Assembly: GCF_003443995.1 (NCBI RefSeq)
Contig: NZ_QWEY01000005.1
Coordinates: forward strand, 186,001-250,000
Reading direction: 5' to 3'
DNA from: Pseudotabrizicola alkalilacus
Lineage (GTDB): Bacteria > Pseudomonadota > Alphaproteobacteria > Rhodobacterales > Rhodobacteraceae
DNA length: 64,000 nucleotides
Shown: in pieces, positions 63,736 to 64,000 of the stretch
Layout: each line of letters begins with the position of its first letter
How positions within the stretch are numbered: the stretch's first letter is position 1
Notes under the pieces: model-generated
Told to the model about the DNA's origin: nothing
The model's database searches: none
Seen by the model: the letters and a program-made list of their open reading frames with translations, nothing else
Translations under genes and position numbers: made by a program

Positions 63736-63887
63736 GTCAGGATCAGCTTGCCCTGCCGGGTGATGCGCAGGGAATAGACCATGCCATTCAACAGGATCCG
63801 CGCCTCGCGCCCGCCTTCGGTCAGGGCGACGGCGTCATGCAGGGGGATCGCATCGGCAATGCGGGTGATATCGGTCAGCGCGTTCAT
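63729..63887 (-). CDS. hemP: Hemin uptake protein HemP
   Basis: A 52-residue HemP-family protein. The translation starts MNALTDITRIADAIPLHDAV and ends with the family signature YSLRITRQGKLILTK. HemP is associated with haem uptake gene clusters and in some bacteria affects haem receptor expression. The start overlaps the stop of the upstream partial gene (ATGA). Haem receptor or transporter genes would be expected outside the window. Confidence 0.85.
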   Translation of the reverse strand: MNALTDITRIADAIPLHDAVALTEGGREARILLNGMVYSLRITRQGKLILTK

Positions 63888-64000
63888 GAGCGTCCCTCCA
63901 ACCGGTCAAGGATCGAGGCGAGCAGATCATTGGGCGTCAGACCGGCCAGCGACTGCCGCAGCAGTTCGGAGAAATCCGGCGCAACCGGAGCCGTTCGGGC
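63884..64000 (-). CDS. 3' end of unidentified gene upstream of hemP
   Basis: The last 38 codons and stop of a gene entering from the right edge. Visible residues include PDFSELLRQSLAGLTPNDLL and ILDRLEGRS. They are too few to identify. The TGA overlaps the hemP ATG, so the two are co-translated. Coding sense is supported by an open frame through the edge, codon bias and the ATGA coupling. Confidence 0.6.
   Translation of the reverse strand, partial: ARTAPVAPDFSELLRQSLAGLTPNDLLASILDRLEGRS

Overview
This 64 kb window is GC-rich, densely packed alphaproteobacterial chromosome. The gene content (TauR/Tpa/Xsc taurine catabolism with SoeABC, a PleD–DUF3572 pair, DUF983, an OxyR–KatG pair, HemP) fits family Rhodobacteraceae. 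This is inferred from gene families and style; there is no rRNA or other taxonomic marker. No tRNA, rRNA, CRISPR array or insertion sequence was seen, and no gene-free stretch exceeds about 300 bases.

Layout. 1-5.5 kb: an MFS fragment, an aldo/keto reductase, two overlapping lipoprotein genes, an XRE regulator divergent from a fatty-acid desaturase, and a Nudix–DUF983 pair. 5.7-7.8 kb: an EF-hand protein, then an overlapping ECF sigma / membrane protein / periplasmic metal-sensor-like operon. 7.9-10.4 kb: PleD divergent from DUF3572 and a HAD phosphatase. 10.5-18.2 kb: an MttB-family methyltransferase, oxyR/katG with a candidate operator, a MaoC–phosphotransacetylase fusion, a cluster of GC-rich hairpins and aldose 1-epimerase. 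18.2-23.6 kb: a one-module NRPS (C-A-T-TE) translationally coupled to a polysaccharide-type flippase. 23.8-26 kb: a FAD oxidoreductase and an AT-rich islet with one unknown gene.

26-40.7 kb is a complete taurine-to-sulfate module. TauABC imports taurine, Tpa transaminates it to sulfoacetaldehyde, and Xsc cleaves that to acetyl phosphate plus sulfite. TauE probably exports sulfonate or sulfite anions, AckA makes ATP and acetate, and SoeABC oxidises sulfite to sulfate at the membrane. xsc-tauE-ackA-soeA-soeB run with overlapping stop/start codons and soeC follows directly. Boxes of the form CTGGNCYTAN occur as 23-bp-spaced direct repeats before tpa and xsc, and as an inverted repeat abutting the tauR start codon.

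40.7-50.2 kb: a multi-PAS hybrid histidine kinase and a BMP-type nucleoside/base ABC importer ending in a cytosine-deaminase-like amidohydrolase. 50.4-59.4 kb: a chemotaxis cluster (STAS, CheY, CheA, CheW, CheR, CheY and a small protein with CheZ/CheT-like residues on +; CheD, REC-less CheB and a PAS-containing receptor on -). 59.7-64 kb: glutaryl-CoA dehydrogenase divergent from a LysR regulator, a VOC dioxygenase/esterase pair, HemP and a gene cut by the window end.

Three copies of a dispersed intergenic element (core GGAGTATTTG, two of them preceded by a strong GC hairpin) lie near 31.0, 47.95 and 61.05 kb.
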